Below, one piece after another: positions 47,393 to 62,478 of a DNA stretch of 64,000 nt. Position 1 is the stretch's first letter. Each line of letters begins with the position of its first letter. This stretch comes from Motacilla alba alba. Taxonomy: Eukaryota; Chordata; Aves; Passeriformes; Motacillidae. The position numbers and the translations under genes are program-made. The notes below the pieces were generated by a model. It ran no database searches, was not told the origin of the DNA, and was given only the letters and a program-made list of their open reading frames with translations. Location of the stretch: the NCBI RefSeq assembly GCF_015832195.1, contig NC_052046.1, positions 22,994,161 through 23,058,160 of the forward strand, read 5' to 3'.

Positions 47393-50300
47393 ACTAATGC
47401 CTAAATTAATTAATTTTTTAAAAAATCACATCATTTGTATTCATAGCAGAACTGAACACTTTAGTCCTGTAGGTATTACTACTTCTTTCATCTTTCCAAC
47501 TACTTTCATGAAATGCAGCCTAGGACTCCACGGAACTGACAGATTTCATTCTAGTTGTGTAGCAAATTATTTGACTTCTCTGTTTTATGTTTTCCCTTTA
47601 TCCTGGGACTAGAATGTCTTCCAGTATATTTGCCTGCCTTTCTTCCTCTTGTTTTCAAGGGTTCTGAAGTATACCGTGACAGCATATTCAAACAATTCCA
47701 ACAGACCAATGGTCAGTTACAGCAAAGGGAATCTCCAAATATGCCTTAATTTTAAAAATAGTACCTCTCTTCAATTTTCATGTCCTTTTGCTAGTGCTAA
47801 GGCCCGCTCCATAATCAATGAAACCAAAATTACAGCTCTCTCAAGAATAGATTTTTTTTTTTTAATATTTTGGGGTTTTTATAGCTCTTTGTTTTGCCGC
47901 AAAATTTTTTCCAAAAGCATTAACATCATCATTGGGCATATACTTCTGTGTGCACTGAGCAATTTCTGAATTTCAAATTAGGTAGTTCATTTCTAAAAGT
48001 TTAGCCAGGCTCAGCAAAGAATATCTGTCTCTTAGTTCCTTGCAATTCAAATACAAATATGAAAATAATGTTCATATAGTCTAATAAATAAATAAAATAA
48101 TGCTTTTTTTCCCCCCTGAAATATATAGTAGCTACAGTTTTTCAAGATTTGCAATAGGGAGATACTAAGTTAAGTTGGTAGAAGTAGTGATATTCTCCTC
48201 ATTGAAGAGATATTTTTCCAAAGCTAGCTTTTGTTCATAAAGAGATTAGTTATATGCATTTATATGAAGCAAATTACTACAGTATCTCCGGTAAATTTAA
48301 GATAAACAAAAACAAGAATCAAAGAAACAACTTACTAGGCAATCTGTGCAATAGAAATATAAACCATTAGGTAAGTAGTGAAAAATATCTTCTATTTCTC
48401 CTTTTAGGCAGCCTAAAATTAAGCCTAAATGGGATCCTGTCACTTATTGAATTGTGCATAGTTAATTATAAAAGCTTGGAACGATAAGATTGAAATTCTG
48501 TCTTTTTGCAAGTAGATCAAGGTCATGCTTAAGAATAATTTAGAAGTAGTGCATTGCAGAAAGGGAGTCCTGGAAAAGAAGCAATGAGCTTCATCCTCCA
48601 AGAAACACATCTGAAAATTTCAGATTAGTGCAAGTCAAATAGTTGGACAGAAGAGACAGATAAATTTAAACATGTGACACACAGGACCATTTAAGTTCTT
48701 GCAAAACAGAACCAGCTCTTTGAATTTCATGCCTCTTGACAGCAAAGAGAGCAATGTTTATTTCAGTCACATTTGGAAGCTCTGTATTGAAAATAATACC
48801 ATAAAACTTCTGGGTGATTTTTACTGTCCCAGATAAAGTGGCTAAAATAGTTTAGCTAACTTAGTCCACTCCTCTGTAATCATGTTTCTGGGATAGTCTA
48901 AATTTGTGCTATTAAGTGAAAGAAGAGGTGGTTTTTTTTCACTGCAAGTTCATTAGCTTTAACCTCAATTTAGTTACCATTTTAATATCAAAAAGAGACG
49001 TCCAATAAACAATAAGACATTTTTAAAAACTTAACTTCTAAACTGAATAAGTATCTCTATTAGCAATAACTATCACTATTAACTATCACTGTTGCGAAAA
49101 ATCTTAACAAATCACATTCTGTTCTCTTCTCCCTGTGCTGAATGGCCTAAATTATTCTATTGGTAATTTTCTGGTATCCACTACCTTTTCTCAAATGAAA
49201 GCTGCAGTCAAGAGTAAACCTCTCCAGTTCTATATAAAAAGTTTTCCCCATTGAATCTGATAAGCACAAACCAGGAGCTTTTTCAGGATCTCAACTAAGT
49301 TCTGCTATGTTTAGCTTTTTTTCCTACATTGTTATGCTAAAACATCAAAAGCTGTAAACTGCATAGTATTAAACTTTACACACCTAATTTTAAGGTAGGA
49401 GAGGTTGAGTTTGAAATAGTGATCCCAATCCATCATCCCATTATTTTCCACTGGTTCTACATTCTTCCTTCCATCCATTCTTCATCCATCTACCTTCTTG
49501 TCTGGTGCATTTTTGGTACTGAAAAGGAAATCCAGTTCAGCTCAAAAGTGAAAACTAACCTGGTTTTGTAGTTTCATTGTGCTTCACTTTCCTGGTGCAA
49601 CTTACTTTATCTGATACATCACGTATCTATAAGACTATTTGATTCACAAAAAATAATCACATATCCTAGGCACACTCATGTATTCAAAAGCTAATTTAGG
49701 TAGCTGTAGTTTAGGTATTGGTCTACACAATACTCTATTATAGCATATGACAGTTCCTTCTATTAGGGTGCTCTTGCTTTATGTAGTAGAGAACCAGGAT
49801 GCCAGCTGAACTCCATACCTTGTTACTAAAAACGTGTCAAGTGAGTCAGTGAGCATGTGAAGCCAAAAAAAAGGACAACCGTGAAACTGTTCTGTGGTGT
49901 CTGATCTGTGTTCACAGAAGCAGTCTGTGACCTGAAACACACACTGTTGTAGCACTGCAGATTTGCTCCTTTTGGCTTCTCACTGCTTGGGGAACAGGAT
50001 AGAGTGTCTGTGGTCTCTCTGCATGAAACAGCCTGTCACAGTCTGGCTGATAAGAAAAGTGGTTCGTTTGAAGTCACGCTCAGCTCCTGTAGGCAGGACT
50101 GGTTTTCCTTAGAACAGATTCTTTTCCTACCAAATCTGTAACCAGTTTGTGATGAAGGAGGTTTCTCAAACACCCCAAGGTAAAAGGATAGCATTTTACT
50201 GCAAAAGCTTGTCTCATTCTGGCTTTTGCTGCTTAAATTCCTGAAGTATTAATACTGCATTAACAAAACTTATTTGGATTGCTCATCTTGAGGGTTTCTT

Positions 50301-53300
50301 AATTTGGAAATATGAAACTGCATTGGCTGGAGTTTTCTTCAGTTATTGTTCCACAACAGGCTTTCTTTTATGTGGAAAATGCTGCACGTATATGAAGAAA
50401 GTTACTAAATTAACGTAAACTAGCATTATAATGTTCATGCTCTCATTGATGTGGAATAGTATTGCAGAGATTTCTCTGGGTTCTGTCAAACATACTACTC
50501 CAAATCAATTATTCTTGACTTTCAACTTCAACAACCTGTTGGAATACAGTGAATGGCTGACAAGCCAATGAATGTTACAAGGACCAACAGAATGCTAACT
50601 TTTTGGTATGACTGGTATTTTGCAGTGTGTGAGACAGCAATTATAAATCATCTGCCGTAGCAGGGATTATGTACTCACAGCATCAAACCTCTGAGGAAAA
50701 TTTATCTGATATAATTCAGCACAATGACATCTGAAGAAAGTGGATGCATTGGATACAGGAATCTGCATAGGGCAGTGTTCACAATGAAAATGGATTATCA
50801 CAAGAGAACAGCATATGTTGATGATCCAATGAAAGTGTCATTACAGAAAAGTTAGAATTGTCACATAAATGACACAGAACAATTTATCCACAGGATTTCA
50901 GAAAATTAATGGCAGGTAATTACTTAAAATTTCAGACTCCTTTGAAGTACCTATAATTCTCCATACAACAATTTTCTCACTGACAATACAAACAAAATCT
51001 TCAGATACTAAGTAGAAATAGTGATTTGCAAAAACAAGATATCTGTCATTGACTGCATTTCCTGAAAAGGCATTACAGGCCACAACAAATGACAAAGTAA
51101 ATTCCCATTCTGAAACTCTCATTCATGCAAGCAATCCTTGCTCATGTAAGTACAATAAAGTTAATGTGTCTTCTAATGAACATATACACAAACCAGACCG
51201 CACTATTCTGGTCATCCCACATCAAAAAAGAGACCTAGAATGAAAAAGATTGTTTTTACATTGGAGTCTGTGAATCTGTGTAACACACAGGTCTGTGAAA
51301 AAATATGTTTAAAGCCTACACTGATGCCTTTTTTAAAAAGGCAGTTGTAAGAAGATTAAAATACAGATAATATTTTGAATGTAAAGGTTAATTTAGGTCG
51401 ATATGCAAAGCAATGTTCATACTTGCATTAATACAAAAATCTTCCATAATCACATCACTGATAATCCTTCTTCTATGCAGCTAAGCAGGGAATGTGCTTG
51501 TTGTCCCCATGGAAATTGAATAAAGGTAGCATGTTGCTTTTTCTCCATGATATTAAGGAATGGAAAAGTTTTCACAATGTCAAAAATTCAAATATATTAA
51601 TGGACTCAAGTAATTCTTACCTATGACTTCTTATTTAAAAAACTCCAAACCATACAATGTAAACTTAATCTGCAAAAAATGTAACAGTGTTTAAGGCTAC
51701 AAGATACATTTGGCTTTTAATTAGGTCGTCTTTTCAATCTTGGCTTTTTAATCTGTTTAGGATGAAGAGAGCAAAAAATAATAACAAAACAGTCCCAACC
51801 CACACAGAATGTCATTAGATTTAGTGCAGGTCAGGTGAATGCCAACAACATAAACTCAATCCCGCACAAAATCTGTTTCACTGTGCTTACTCTGATCTCA
51901 AAATTGCATGTAAGTGCATATAAAAATATTTTGTTGAGACAGCAAAATATTGACAAGACGCTGCATTCCCTGTGAAACCCCAAGGTCCCCATGGCAAAAT
52001 AAATAACCCATTATAAATAAATAAATAAGTGCCAGGCTACTCCCATTCTCTACATTACATCTTTACAATTAATCTCACTTTTTGTAAATGTATTACTACA
52101 TAAAACATAGAAGAGGAAATTAGCAACAGCTGACTACACCTTATCCTGAGGTATAAAAGCTGACTAGTTATGTTAAGTATTTGATGGAATCAAATGTTCC
52201 ATGTGAAAACACCTACCTCTTGTGCCCAAAGTTGGAACTGCCACAGACAATTTTCATTAACCAATACAGAATAAAGCTTAAGTCACCATTATTATTGTTA
52301 TTATTATTATTATTATTATTATTTCCCTTCAATGCTGATTCATACTGATAATATAGCTCTTCATAGTGTAAGGACAATGTGGATCTTTGCACAGTCCTTT
52401 TCTTTCTATGGACTTAAAAATCAGGGCTCAGTAAGGGACAGGGTCTCCTATGGAAGAAGGCCCCATCAGGAAATCACCATGTAAAAAAAGTTTCAAAAGT
52501 ACAGATTTCTGACACAACTAAGTTAAATTAGATGCCAAAGCTAAGTCCACTTCAAAAATCTTAGCGTAACTTCAAGACCAAGAAGTACCTGATGAATATG
52601 AATTTTTATTTTGCTGTTAGGTGACTTAGAATTCAGATTTATTTAATGTGGGTAGAAATCAGCAAATGGAATAAAAATCTTTAGAGAACCAGATTTGGTG
52701 TCTTTAACCTAGTGTTGTGGAGATATTGGCAAAGTTTTCTGTTCTGTATTCCTTTAACCCTTCTTCTAAAGCTTCGTTTTATAGGTAATTTATTTCTGAT
52801 TTTTTTTTTCTGTTCCATAAAGTTTTCATACTTTTTTCCCCCTATTAGTTTAGAAAAGATTTTCTGTACTGCTTCCATGTCACAGTCTCAATTAAAAGAG
52901 CATAAGAAAGGCCAGAGTGGGCCAGAACAAGAGGTCGTCTCTTACTCTCCTGCCTCAAAGAGGAGAGATTTGAGATTTCCCCCAGTCTTCCTTTATGTTT
53001 GGTATCAAATTTCTAACATATGGGAAGTAGACTACCACTCAGAGAAACTAAAAAGGGGAAAACAACGTACAGAAGAAAAGGAAGAGCAGTATTGATGTAA
53101 GTACAAAGCAGTGGAGAAGGGATGCACTTAGGTAGCCAAACTATTGAGTTCCTATATCGCTTTAAAATTATACCTATTGGTGTTTCAGGAAGCCTGAAAG
53201 TTCATCTCCACTTACAAGAGTTTTGCTGGTATACTCTCTTCTGATATATTGCCTGAATTCAGACACACTTCAATGCATTTGCAAGGACTTGGGTAAAAAG

Positions 53301-53385
53301 CAGTCTGCTCCTCTAATTACTAACTCTCCTTAAATTAATTTTTGCTGAAAAATATTTAGGTCCTCAATTTTTTTCAAAAGGAAGT
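47393..53385. other. AT-rich stretch, no gene recognised
   Basis: Only short simple repeats are seen: TAAA units at 52011-52028 and an ATT tract at 52288-52323. Short AT-driven open frames have no supporting features. Confidence 0.5.
52288..52323. repeat. (ATT)n microsatellite
   Basis: About twelve ATT units with one GTT interruption. Confidence 0.9.
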
Positions 53386-54548
53386 ATCATAGAATCATTA
53401 AGGTTGCAAAAGACCTCCAAGATCAAATTCAACCTTTGACTGACCACCATCATGCAAAATAACCACAGGATTAAGTGCCATTTCTTGTATGTTTCCAGGG
53501 ATAGTGAATTCGCTCTTCCCTGGGCAGTCCATTCCAATGTTTAGCTACTCTTCCTGAAGAAATTCCTGCTGATGCCCAACCTAAACTCCCCTGTTGCAGC
53601 TTGAGGCAGTGTCCTCTCATCCTGTCTCTTGTTGCCTGGGAGAAGATACCAATCCCCACCTGGCTAAATCCTCCTTTCAGGCAATTGCAGAGAGAAACAA
53701 GGTCTCCCCTGAGCCTTCTTTTCTCCAGAATAAGCAACATGAGCTCTCTCAGCTAAACCTAAGAGAACTTGTCCTCCAGACTCTTCACCAGTTGCGTTGC
53801 CCTTCTCTGGACTCATTCCAGGAGTTTAATGTCTTTTCTATCAGGAGGGGACCAGAGCTGGACAGCTGGACACAGGATTCCAGGTGTGGCCTCACCAGTG
53901 CAGGGAGACAATCCCTACCCTGCTCCTGCTGGCCACACTATTGCTGAGCCAGACCAGGATGTCACTGGCCTTCTTGGCCACCTGGGCACACCCTGACTCA
54001 TGTTCAGTCACTGTCACCAGCACCCCCAGGTCCATTTTAGCCAGTCTGCTCTGGCCTGTGGGCTTGGGGTTGATGTGACCCAAGGGCAGGACCCAGCACT
54101 GGGCCTTGTTGAACCTCACACCACTGGCCTTAGCCCATGATCCAGCCTATCCAGATCCCTCTGCAGAGCCTTCCTGCCCTCCAGCAGATCAGCACTCCCA
54201 CCTAGCTTGGTGTCATCTGCAAACTGCCTGAAAGTGCACTTGATCCCCCTGAGCAGGTCATCAATAAAGGGCATTAAACAAGACTGGCACCAGTACTGGT
54301 GACTGGCCATCAGCTGGATGTAACTCCATTCACCACCACTCTCTCAGCCTGGCCATCCAGCCACTTTTTTACTCAGGAAAGAGTTAAAAAAAAGAGTAAA
54401 AGAACACCCATCCAAGCTATTGACTGTCAGCTTCTACAGAAGAATGCAGTGGGAGAGAGTATCAAGGCTTTACTAAAGTCCAGGTAGAATACACCCACAG
54501 TTTTTCCCTCATCTATTCAGCAGGCCACCTGCTCATAGGCCCCAGTAC
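53386..54548 (-). mobile_element. CR1 LINE, 3' part with reverse-transcriptase remnants
   Basis: The 3' end is intact (ATCATAGAATCATT on the plus strand, complement of the CR1 terminal octamers). Minus-strand frames give recognisable CR1 reverse-transcriptase pieces: FADDTKLGG, the active-site region, in 54116-54310, and DLGVLV near 54030. Frameshifts and stops make it non-functional. It is 5'-truncated at about 54548. Confidence 0.85.
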
Positions 54549-57500
54549 TGCCAGAATTTAAGAAGCATTTGGATAATACCCTCAGCCACTTGGTGGGACT
54601 TCCCCTCTGCAGGGATAGGAGTTGGCCTCAGAATGCTAAAAAATTGCTTGGAAACTGCACAAGGAAAGTGCAGTTTGGTTTTTGTCTCTCTGTTTTCAAG
54701 GAATTGGACATTATATACTAAGCTGCATTAAAGAAATGCCTTTATCAGAGCAGAAGGAAGGTGTGTGGCATCCAAGGTGAAGTCTCAATGCTTTAACTCA
54801 CTTCAGTTCCCCCAACCCCAAATCTAATTGGACGTGTGCATAGGTAAGGTTGTGTTCTCTAATGCTCAGCATTATTTCTGCCCTAGAAGTAAAGCCCAAT
54901 ACTCAAAGCTCTGCTGAGGAGAACCACATGCAGACTGCCCTGGACACTGTGTAGGTGTATTCCCTGCTGTCCCAACTGTATTCCTCACCCCACTCCCATA
55001 CCCTCACTATTCAGATTAGTGTGTCACATTTGTCTATGCTACATGCTCAATTTTGCAGTTTAAAGTAGTTCCTTTTCCTAGACTCCTTTTGAACGTCCTG
55101 GTAGACATGCTCCTTTTGTACAATACTGACCATTACTTTGGCTTTGCTTATTCCATCCCTTTTCTTTTCTAATACAATAATTATTACAAACCTTGTTTGT
55201 TGTGAAGCAACTCAGACCACTAACAAGCAATGTTTTTGCTATGGAAAACATTCTTCATTTTAACATTTTTCTCTGTAGAAAACATTTTTCTCTACCCAGT
55301 AAAAAAGGGTAATGGAAATGCAGCTGTCTTCTTTCACTAGCATTTCATGACTCAGTCACTAATGATAAAAAGAAAGAAGAAATGCAGACATCAAAAGTTA
55401 TGGAAGCAGAACTTTCTAATGAGAATGGTGTCAAAAAGTTTGCACAACACATTAGCAAATCTTTAAATGCTTTATTAAAATTTGAAAGGAAGTATGTCTA
55501 AGGCCTCTGCTACTCTTAGATATTAGTTTCTTGTCTGATATTTGAATAATACACTTATGTCCTAAGATACTATTTAATTTCCAATGAACTTTTGTAGAAA
55601 AGTGTTCCTCATGTTAGTTCAGTTATGGAACAAACAGGTATAGAAAGCCAGACAGGATTTTGCCTCATCAGTGTCATCTTATTTCATATTTCTTCCATAG
55701 GAAAATGAATGACTGAAGTAGCTTGGAATCTAGAAACAAAACTTTGGATTGTAGTTCACTGCTTCAGAGAAAAAGGAATTTTTGTGTGATATTTGCTGTT
55801 TTGACTCAAGTGATTAGATGGAGTGAACTGCTTTGTGGGGCACTGGATCTAATAACCATGCAACACCAAAGCATTATAAATGAAGGATTAGATCACCAGC
55901 AAGCTGGGACTTGGTGTCTCTGAGAGCAGAATAGATGGGTCATCTTTCCTGTATCATCTCAAGTACATAGTAAAAATAGCCATGATAGCCATACAAACAT
56001 CTTAATATTTTTAAAGACTCATCACAATGGTTTGCCAGGAGAAAATACAATTTTTTTTCAGTTTCAAAAGAAATATCAAACAAGACATGGAGGGATAAAT
56101 AAGACTGAAAACAGAGGAGGCTTCTGTTTTTCTTTTAAATAAAACAGGAAGCCTGAATAAAGTGTCAGCTTGAGTGATGAGAAGGGGATGTGTATCCTGA
56201 CTTGCATCATAAGTGGCATTCTTCAAATACAGATAAAGTAGAATGATGCATCCCTTAGAAGAGAAAGCAGAAACAAAAAGGTAGCATAACTTTAGTTCCC
56301 ATTCTACCAGGCTACAAGTCTTTGGTAGAAGTTGAACCAGTCCATTAGATGATGTATGTGCTAATTTATTTTGTGATTCACACAATTTCTCATTTTTCAG
56401 CTGCTGAACTGTGTTATAAAAGGAATATCTACACATTTATCCAGATGCAATAGGAAATACATAAGAACAGATCCACCACCAAGGTCTATCTAGCCTCAAA
56501 TACTTTTAATTATTACCAGAATCATATTCTTATGGAAGAATATCAGAATGAGGAGACTATATAAGGATATTTCTCTGTAATAAACTTGTGGTTCAGGAAC
56601 TTCCTGAGCCAGCGATGTTTCACCAACCTTTATGTTCAATAACCTTTTCTTTCATGATTTTGTCTTGTTCTTTGAACACATGGAAACTTCTGCATCAACA
56701 GTACTTCATGGCAACTATCAAAGCACATATTCAGTTGTGCGGTATGACAAGTATCTCTTTATTTTGGACCTACAATCTACTGGTTTTATATGATAACTCC
56801 AAGCAGATGGGATAATGAGTCACATTCTCTGTGCAATTCATGACTTTATAGATATAGATCACAAACCAGAATCTCTATCAAATGTCTATTTTCTAGGCCA
56901 CAGACTTCAAGTCTATTCAGTTTTTTTCCTCTCATATATAGGTTATCCTTTATCTTGATCTCTCTGTATCATTTCAAGTTTTGTTAAATACATCCTCTGA
57001 TATACTGAACAGGACTAACTATGAATTTATTTAAATGTAGCCTGTGCTCTCTAAAAAAGGCTTGTGAATACACTTTGAAAATAGGTTCAACAGTAGGAGC
57101 TTATAAATGTGCATTATACTCCTTTACTTTAGTCTTTGAAATAGCAAATGAAAGAAATCTACTTTCCCCATTTATTTCTAAGCAAGTTCCTTTTTAATAT
57201 GGAAAAATATGTATTTACATGATCCAGTGAGAGTAAAAAGAATAAGTATCAGAGACATAGTCAGATATTGTTATTAGAAAATTTCATTAAATGATTTTTC
57301 TTAATTTATATATTAATTACATAAACTTTCTTATAATTATATGAACATTTATATATATATACCATTCCATTTTAGTAGTAAATGCAATTAAAAGAAAGAT
57401 AATTATCAATTTAATAAAAATGATCAGAAAGTTCACTAAAATAACATATTTTAAAAGGAAATTTTTCATACAAGTGACTACAAATTCTCTATAATTTGCA

Positions 57501-58345
57501 TTTCCTACATTTTTGAGAAACAGGACATGTTGTATAATCATAGGAAAAAACCTTAAGTTAACTAAATACCTGGGTTAGCTTTTGAATCTCAGTTGCAGGG
57601 TCCTGAGAAGCCCTTACCTCATTCCAGAACAACCTAGAGATATTGTTCAACAAAACACACAACTCCATGGCCTTGGGAGTGCCAGGTTAGGAATGGCTGC
57701 TATTCAGATATGACTGAAAGGGAAGCATCTGGCCAAAAAATAGCTGGTTTGTTTGGTTTCTTCCCCCCCCTTATCTGAAATTATTTTCTTTGTATCTAGT
57801 GTTATTTCCAAGATGTTATTCCAACTTTCTCATTCCTGGTGTTTGCCAGGAAAATAATTTATTGACCTTTTCACCCTTTAATATACAAGTGCATTTGAGT
57901 ATAGCAATTGCTTACAGGCCTTATTCTCAGCCAGTTCATTAAGTTCTTTCTAGAAACTATTTATAAATTATCATACATTTAAAAAATCTGTTACGAGGAT
58001 AAGTAATGCAAGTGTTTCACCCTTAGGAAAATGTGAAGACTAACCATTTCTTGGCATTATGCCTTTAATTTCTCCCTTTGTTTCTCCTGCAATAAGAGAC
58101 TATCCTATGTTTCTCACACAAATTCTATTACACTCTTGTTAAGAATTTTATCTTCTGTGATCAGCAGCTGAAAGAGCCACCATAGTTTTCTGAGACTTCA
58201 TTCTTCCTTTTTGCTCATTCCGGTTTCTAAAACCAATTTTCTGTTTTCTCTTATTTAATTCTGTGTTCCAGTTTATATTTTGTTTTCAAATACACCACTA
58301 CCTCAATTAATCAGTAACAAAAAGAATATTAGGCATAATATGAGC
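54549..58345. other. AT-rich stretch, no gene recognised
   Basis: No splice-supported exon, CpG island or RNA gene is visible. An AT dinucleotide run lies near 57349-57362. Confidence 0.5.
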
Positions 58346-59205
58346 CTGCTACTGAATGGAACAGGGACCCCAGACAGACAGAGGTTCCACAGAAAGTAGA
58401 ATTACTGAACATCTTTGCTGCAGTGTTCACTGCCAAGGCCACCCCTTAGGAACTCTAACCCAGGGAGAAAGTTTGGAAAAAGATGGACTTTCCTTTGGTT
58501 GAGAAGAACTAGGTAAGAGACCATTTAGTCAAACTTAACATCCACAAGTCCGCAGACCCTGACAGGGCGTTTCTATGAGTGCTGAAAGACCTGGTGGACA
58601 CCATCATGAGACCATGTTTGAAAGGTCATGGAGATCACGAGAGGAGCTGAGGACAGGAAGAAAGCAAATATCACCCTGGTCTTCAAAAGGGGCAAGAAGG
58701 AGGACCTAGGAAACTACCAGCCAGTCAGTCTCATCTCAATCCCTGGGAAAGTAATGGAGCACTTCATTCTGGAGACCATCATTATTCACATGGATCATAA
58801 AAAGGTGATCAGGAGTCATCAACATGGAGACATCACATTTGCTCAGCCCGATTACTTTCCACAATGAGGCAAGTACCTGGACAGATGAGGGGAAAGAAAT
58901 GGATATAGTCTACCTTGACTTCAGCAAGGCAAGCACAAGGTCCTACACCTGGGGAGGAACAACCCCAGGCACCCGCACAGGCTGTGGCTGACCTGCTGGG
59001 GAGCACCTCTGCGGAGAAGGACCTGGGGGTTCTGGTGGACAAGAAGCTGTCCATGAGCCAGCAGTGTGTCCTGGTGGCCAAGAAGGCCAATGGTATTCTG
59101 GGGGCATTAGGAAGAGCATTGCCACCAGGCCATGGAAGGCGATCCTGCCCCTCTATTCAGCCCTGGTGAGGCTACAGCATTCCAGATGTTCCAGAGAATC
59201 CACAA
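58346..59205 (+). mobile_element. CR1 LINE fragment with an internal deletion
   Basis: The plus strand gives reverse-transcriptase pieces in order: VFKRGKKEDLGNYQPVSL and PGKVMEHFILE (58680-58780), then YLDFSKA near 58910. It then jumps directly to the C-terminal piece (LLGSTSAEKDLGVLVDKKLS, 58997-59060). The catalytic centre between them is missing, and both ends are truncated. Confidence 0.85.
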
Positions 59206-62200
59206 CACCCTGAATTTCTTCTCCTACTTAAAACAAATCTGAGAAAAAGCCAAATGTTTTCATTCTTCAGAAGTAAGGGTTTTTAAAATACAGGATATCG
59301 TGCAATAAACATTTGAGCACAGTTTTTAACATTTTAAACCTATTATTTGAGGTCTGTGAGCATTTCTGTCACAGGATTAATGGAAAATTTTTGGCAGTTT
59401 CCTGCTTTGATATCATATTTGATGGTATGATATTTAAATATGTGGGAAGATTAAACAATGAAAAAATAATAAATAATATTTTCAATTACAGTGGAAGTTT
59501 TGAAAACTCATTCACCTTCCATTTTACATGGATTTTAATTACCATCAAACACACCAGGTCAGATATCAGAATGAGAGTATCACAGCGCTTATTTGAGATA
59601 TTTGTATTTCTGTAATAGTTTTTAATATAATCCAAATCTTTTTGATTCCAAGATATTCTCTACCCAAAAGTAATATCTAATATTATGTTTCCAGTTCTAC
59701 TAATACCTATTTTGCATGTTTATGCTTGAAGAAATTAAAAAGAACTCTACAACTGAAGAATTGTTTTATTTTTCTAATGTTTCCATTTTGTGTTCTGTGG
59801 TTTTGCTTTTTGCCTTCTACTTTTCCTATTCATCATTTAGCTAAAATCATCATAACTGATGAAGATAAGATATATATTGTATAATTTTAGAGTTTAAAGA
59901 AGTGCTGTATAATAACAGGAATAAAAGAGAATTTGAAGTATCCTAATTTCAAGAGTTGATATGTGAACTTGACTTCTGTGGATAACATGGTAGCCAGTCC
60001 TGCTAAGGAGGAATGGAGAACTGGTACTTTCGGAAAAAACTAATTTGCTTTCATTACAGTCACAAGTCTTGATTCACTTGGAGAGAGGCTGATTAAAGTG
60101 TTTTTCAGGCTCAGGACTACTGGAAGCTGAGTTCATGCCTCAGATTGAAAACCTGTTATGTCAGGTTGGAGAAAGAGTTCTTGGTGCTTAATTTTAATGT
60201 AACTTATTATGCATCAGGTTTCTAGAACACTACTGAAAGAAAAATCATATTACAAGAAGTTTGGATTGTTTATCAATGACATTTACAAGACAATACTCTT
60301 AGGCATTTGTGTAGAATCTGCAATATCAGTACATTTTGCATATATGAGAGTCTATTAGCAATATACAGAGTATGACCAAAGCTTTCAGTAGCTTGATATT
60401 TCTCTTATACAGACCTTGAATTCCATTAAAAAATGATTTTCAGTGCATCTCTTGTCTTTTTCATGAACATACTAGTAATCTGAGCCACAAGAGGGCACAC
60501 AACAAGCATTTGGCAGCCCAGTGGCCACAAATGTATGTAACTTTGTAAAAAACACTGCAAAGTATCTTGTGTAAATGTTTCAGAAAGCCTAGAAAAGTTA
60601 ATGTTTGTTGGAACTACAAAATTACAGCTTGTTGAGCAATGTAAACCTTTTTCCCCTCAAAAGCATATGTACACATGAGTTTTGATGAAAATGCTTATGT
60701 ATTTATCCATAAAAATACATCTTCCTTTCCACTGAGCCTTAGAAATTATTTCTTAGTACAATTAACTTCTAAAAGCTGTGTCCATGCTTATATGTGTACA
60801 TGCTTGTATATGTCCATATATTGTATAGTTGTAAACATCTATGAGTGGAAAGTGAGAAACCATGTAATTACCAGACACTAGGTAAGCAGATTTGTAAAGA
60901 TGGTATGAATTCAGGAGGTGAAATAGTTTCAGAAAAAAATATAAGTGAACTGAAAATATATATGAAAAAATATAAGTGAACTGAGAAGCAAAAGCCTTCT
61001 ATGTTCTCTCTTTTAAGCTCTGTCTGTTAATTTTCTTATGCTGCACAAAACTTTCAAATATACAATGCTGTAACCAATGAATGTAAGTGGACAATTTAGA
61101 TCTGGAGTAACGTGTTCCATGATTCTGTAATTTTGACATAATTGCATACAGGTATAAATTCAATGTGCAAGTACCTAATCACTGCATGGTGATTTTGAAG
61201 ACATAATTCAGACAGGAAAAGGCTATTAATCCAACAGCTGTGGCATACTTAAAGCTAAAACTAGATCAAGAACTGATAGCAGAAGTTCACAGCTAACATT
61301 CCTGATAGGAATTTTCAACTACATTTAATAAACCTTCAGGTAATATTTAAGTGAAGCTCTGCATTACTATTTCCTTCTCTTCTCATATCACAGTCCCATG
61401 TTCTTCTACCTCAATAACCATTTGTCTTATTTTTGCCACTTGTACTCCCACAAATTACTCTGACAAATTCTACAAGTCTATGGTTTTCTTTTTTCTCTAT
61501 TTACTCTAAGAATACTTAAGTAGTACACATAGTAAGTAATACGTAGTAGATATACATGGTAAAAAAAATAGTTTATTGTACTTAAGGAGTTCTTAGTGCT
61601 AATAAAGCCTTATTTTATAGATTTATACAAAGAAGCAACCTCTTGCCTCAGAGAACAAGTAGATAGTCTCAAAAGAAACTAGAATAGATCTACCTTACGA
61701 ACTGTTGACTTGGCCTCCTATAGATTATCCCTTCCTACACTCTATGTGCCTGGTACACAAATATAAGACATAGCTAGCAACCTCTTAATGTAAACAAAAC
61801 CATGTTTGGAGTCAAAGTTCAAGTGCTGTCTCTGTTACAACTTGAAATAAATAGGCACGGTCTGAAAAACAGAGACAATTTCTAAGGACTGCTGACAGGA
61901 GTTCTCAGATCTTTCTGTAGAGAGAAGTGGGTGTCCATTTTTGTCTGGTTCAGACCCAATTCTCCACGAGCCTACTCTGGTTTTTGATGCTTTAAAAATT
62001 GGAATGTAGAATCCTCTCTGGTTCTGTATGACTGAGATATGTTCTGTCTCAAATCAAATCATAGGATGAGCACCAATAGTTCCTGTGACAGTTTATGGTA
62101 GTAATAAGAGAAATGGAGGTAGTCAAGAATATTCACACTGGGACTTTCCCAATCTAAACCATGACTTTCAAAAAACAGTGCTACACAGGAAAAGAAGCTG

Positions 62201-62440
62201 TGAGAGATCATAAAAAACTAAAACACTGACACCTATAGAAGGCAGCTATCGAGGACAGCTACCTTTACAGTAGCCCCACACTCTTAATAAATCCTTTACT
62301 GGTAAAACCTTTTACAAAAAGGATTAAATAAAAATACAAATCAAAAAAATTGCTTGGTATTGCCTCAGTTTCAATCAGAAAAGTGCAAGTTGCTGAAAAG
62401 CAAGCAAGTAAAAAAGCTGCTTCAGAGAAATATGGCAATC
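59206..62440. other. AT-rich stretch, no gene recognised
   Basis: A small direct duplication of AAAAAATATAAGTGAACTGA occurs near 60936 and 60965. Nothing else stands out. Confidence 0.5.
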
Positions 62441-62444
62441 CCAA

Positions 62445-62478
62445 CCCCCCCCCCCCCCCCCCCGACTTTTTTTTTTTT
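62445..62478. repeat. Adjacent C19 and T12 homopolymer tracts
   Basis: Nineteen C at 62445-62463, then GAC, then twelve T at 62467-62478. This is a likely site of sequencing or assembly error and of natural length variation. Confidence 0.9.
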
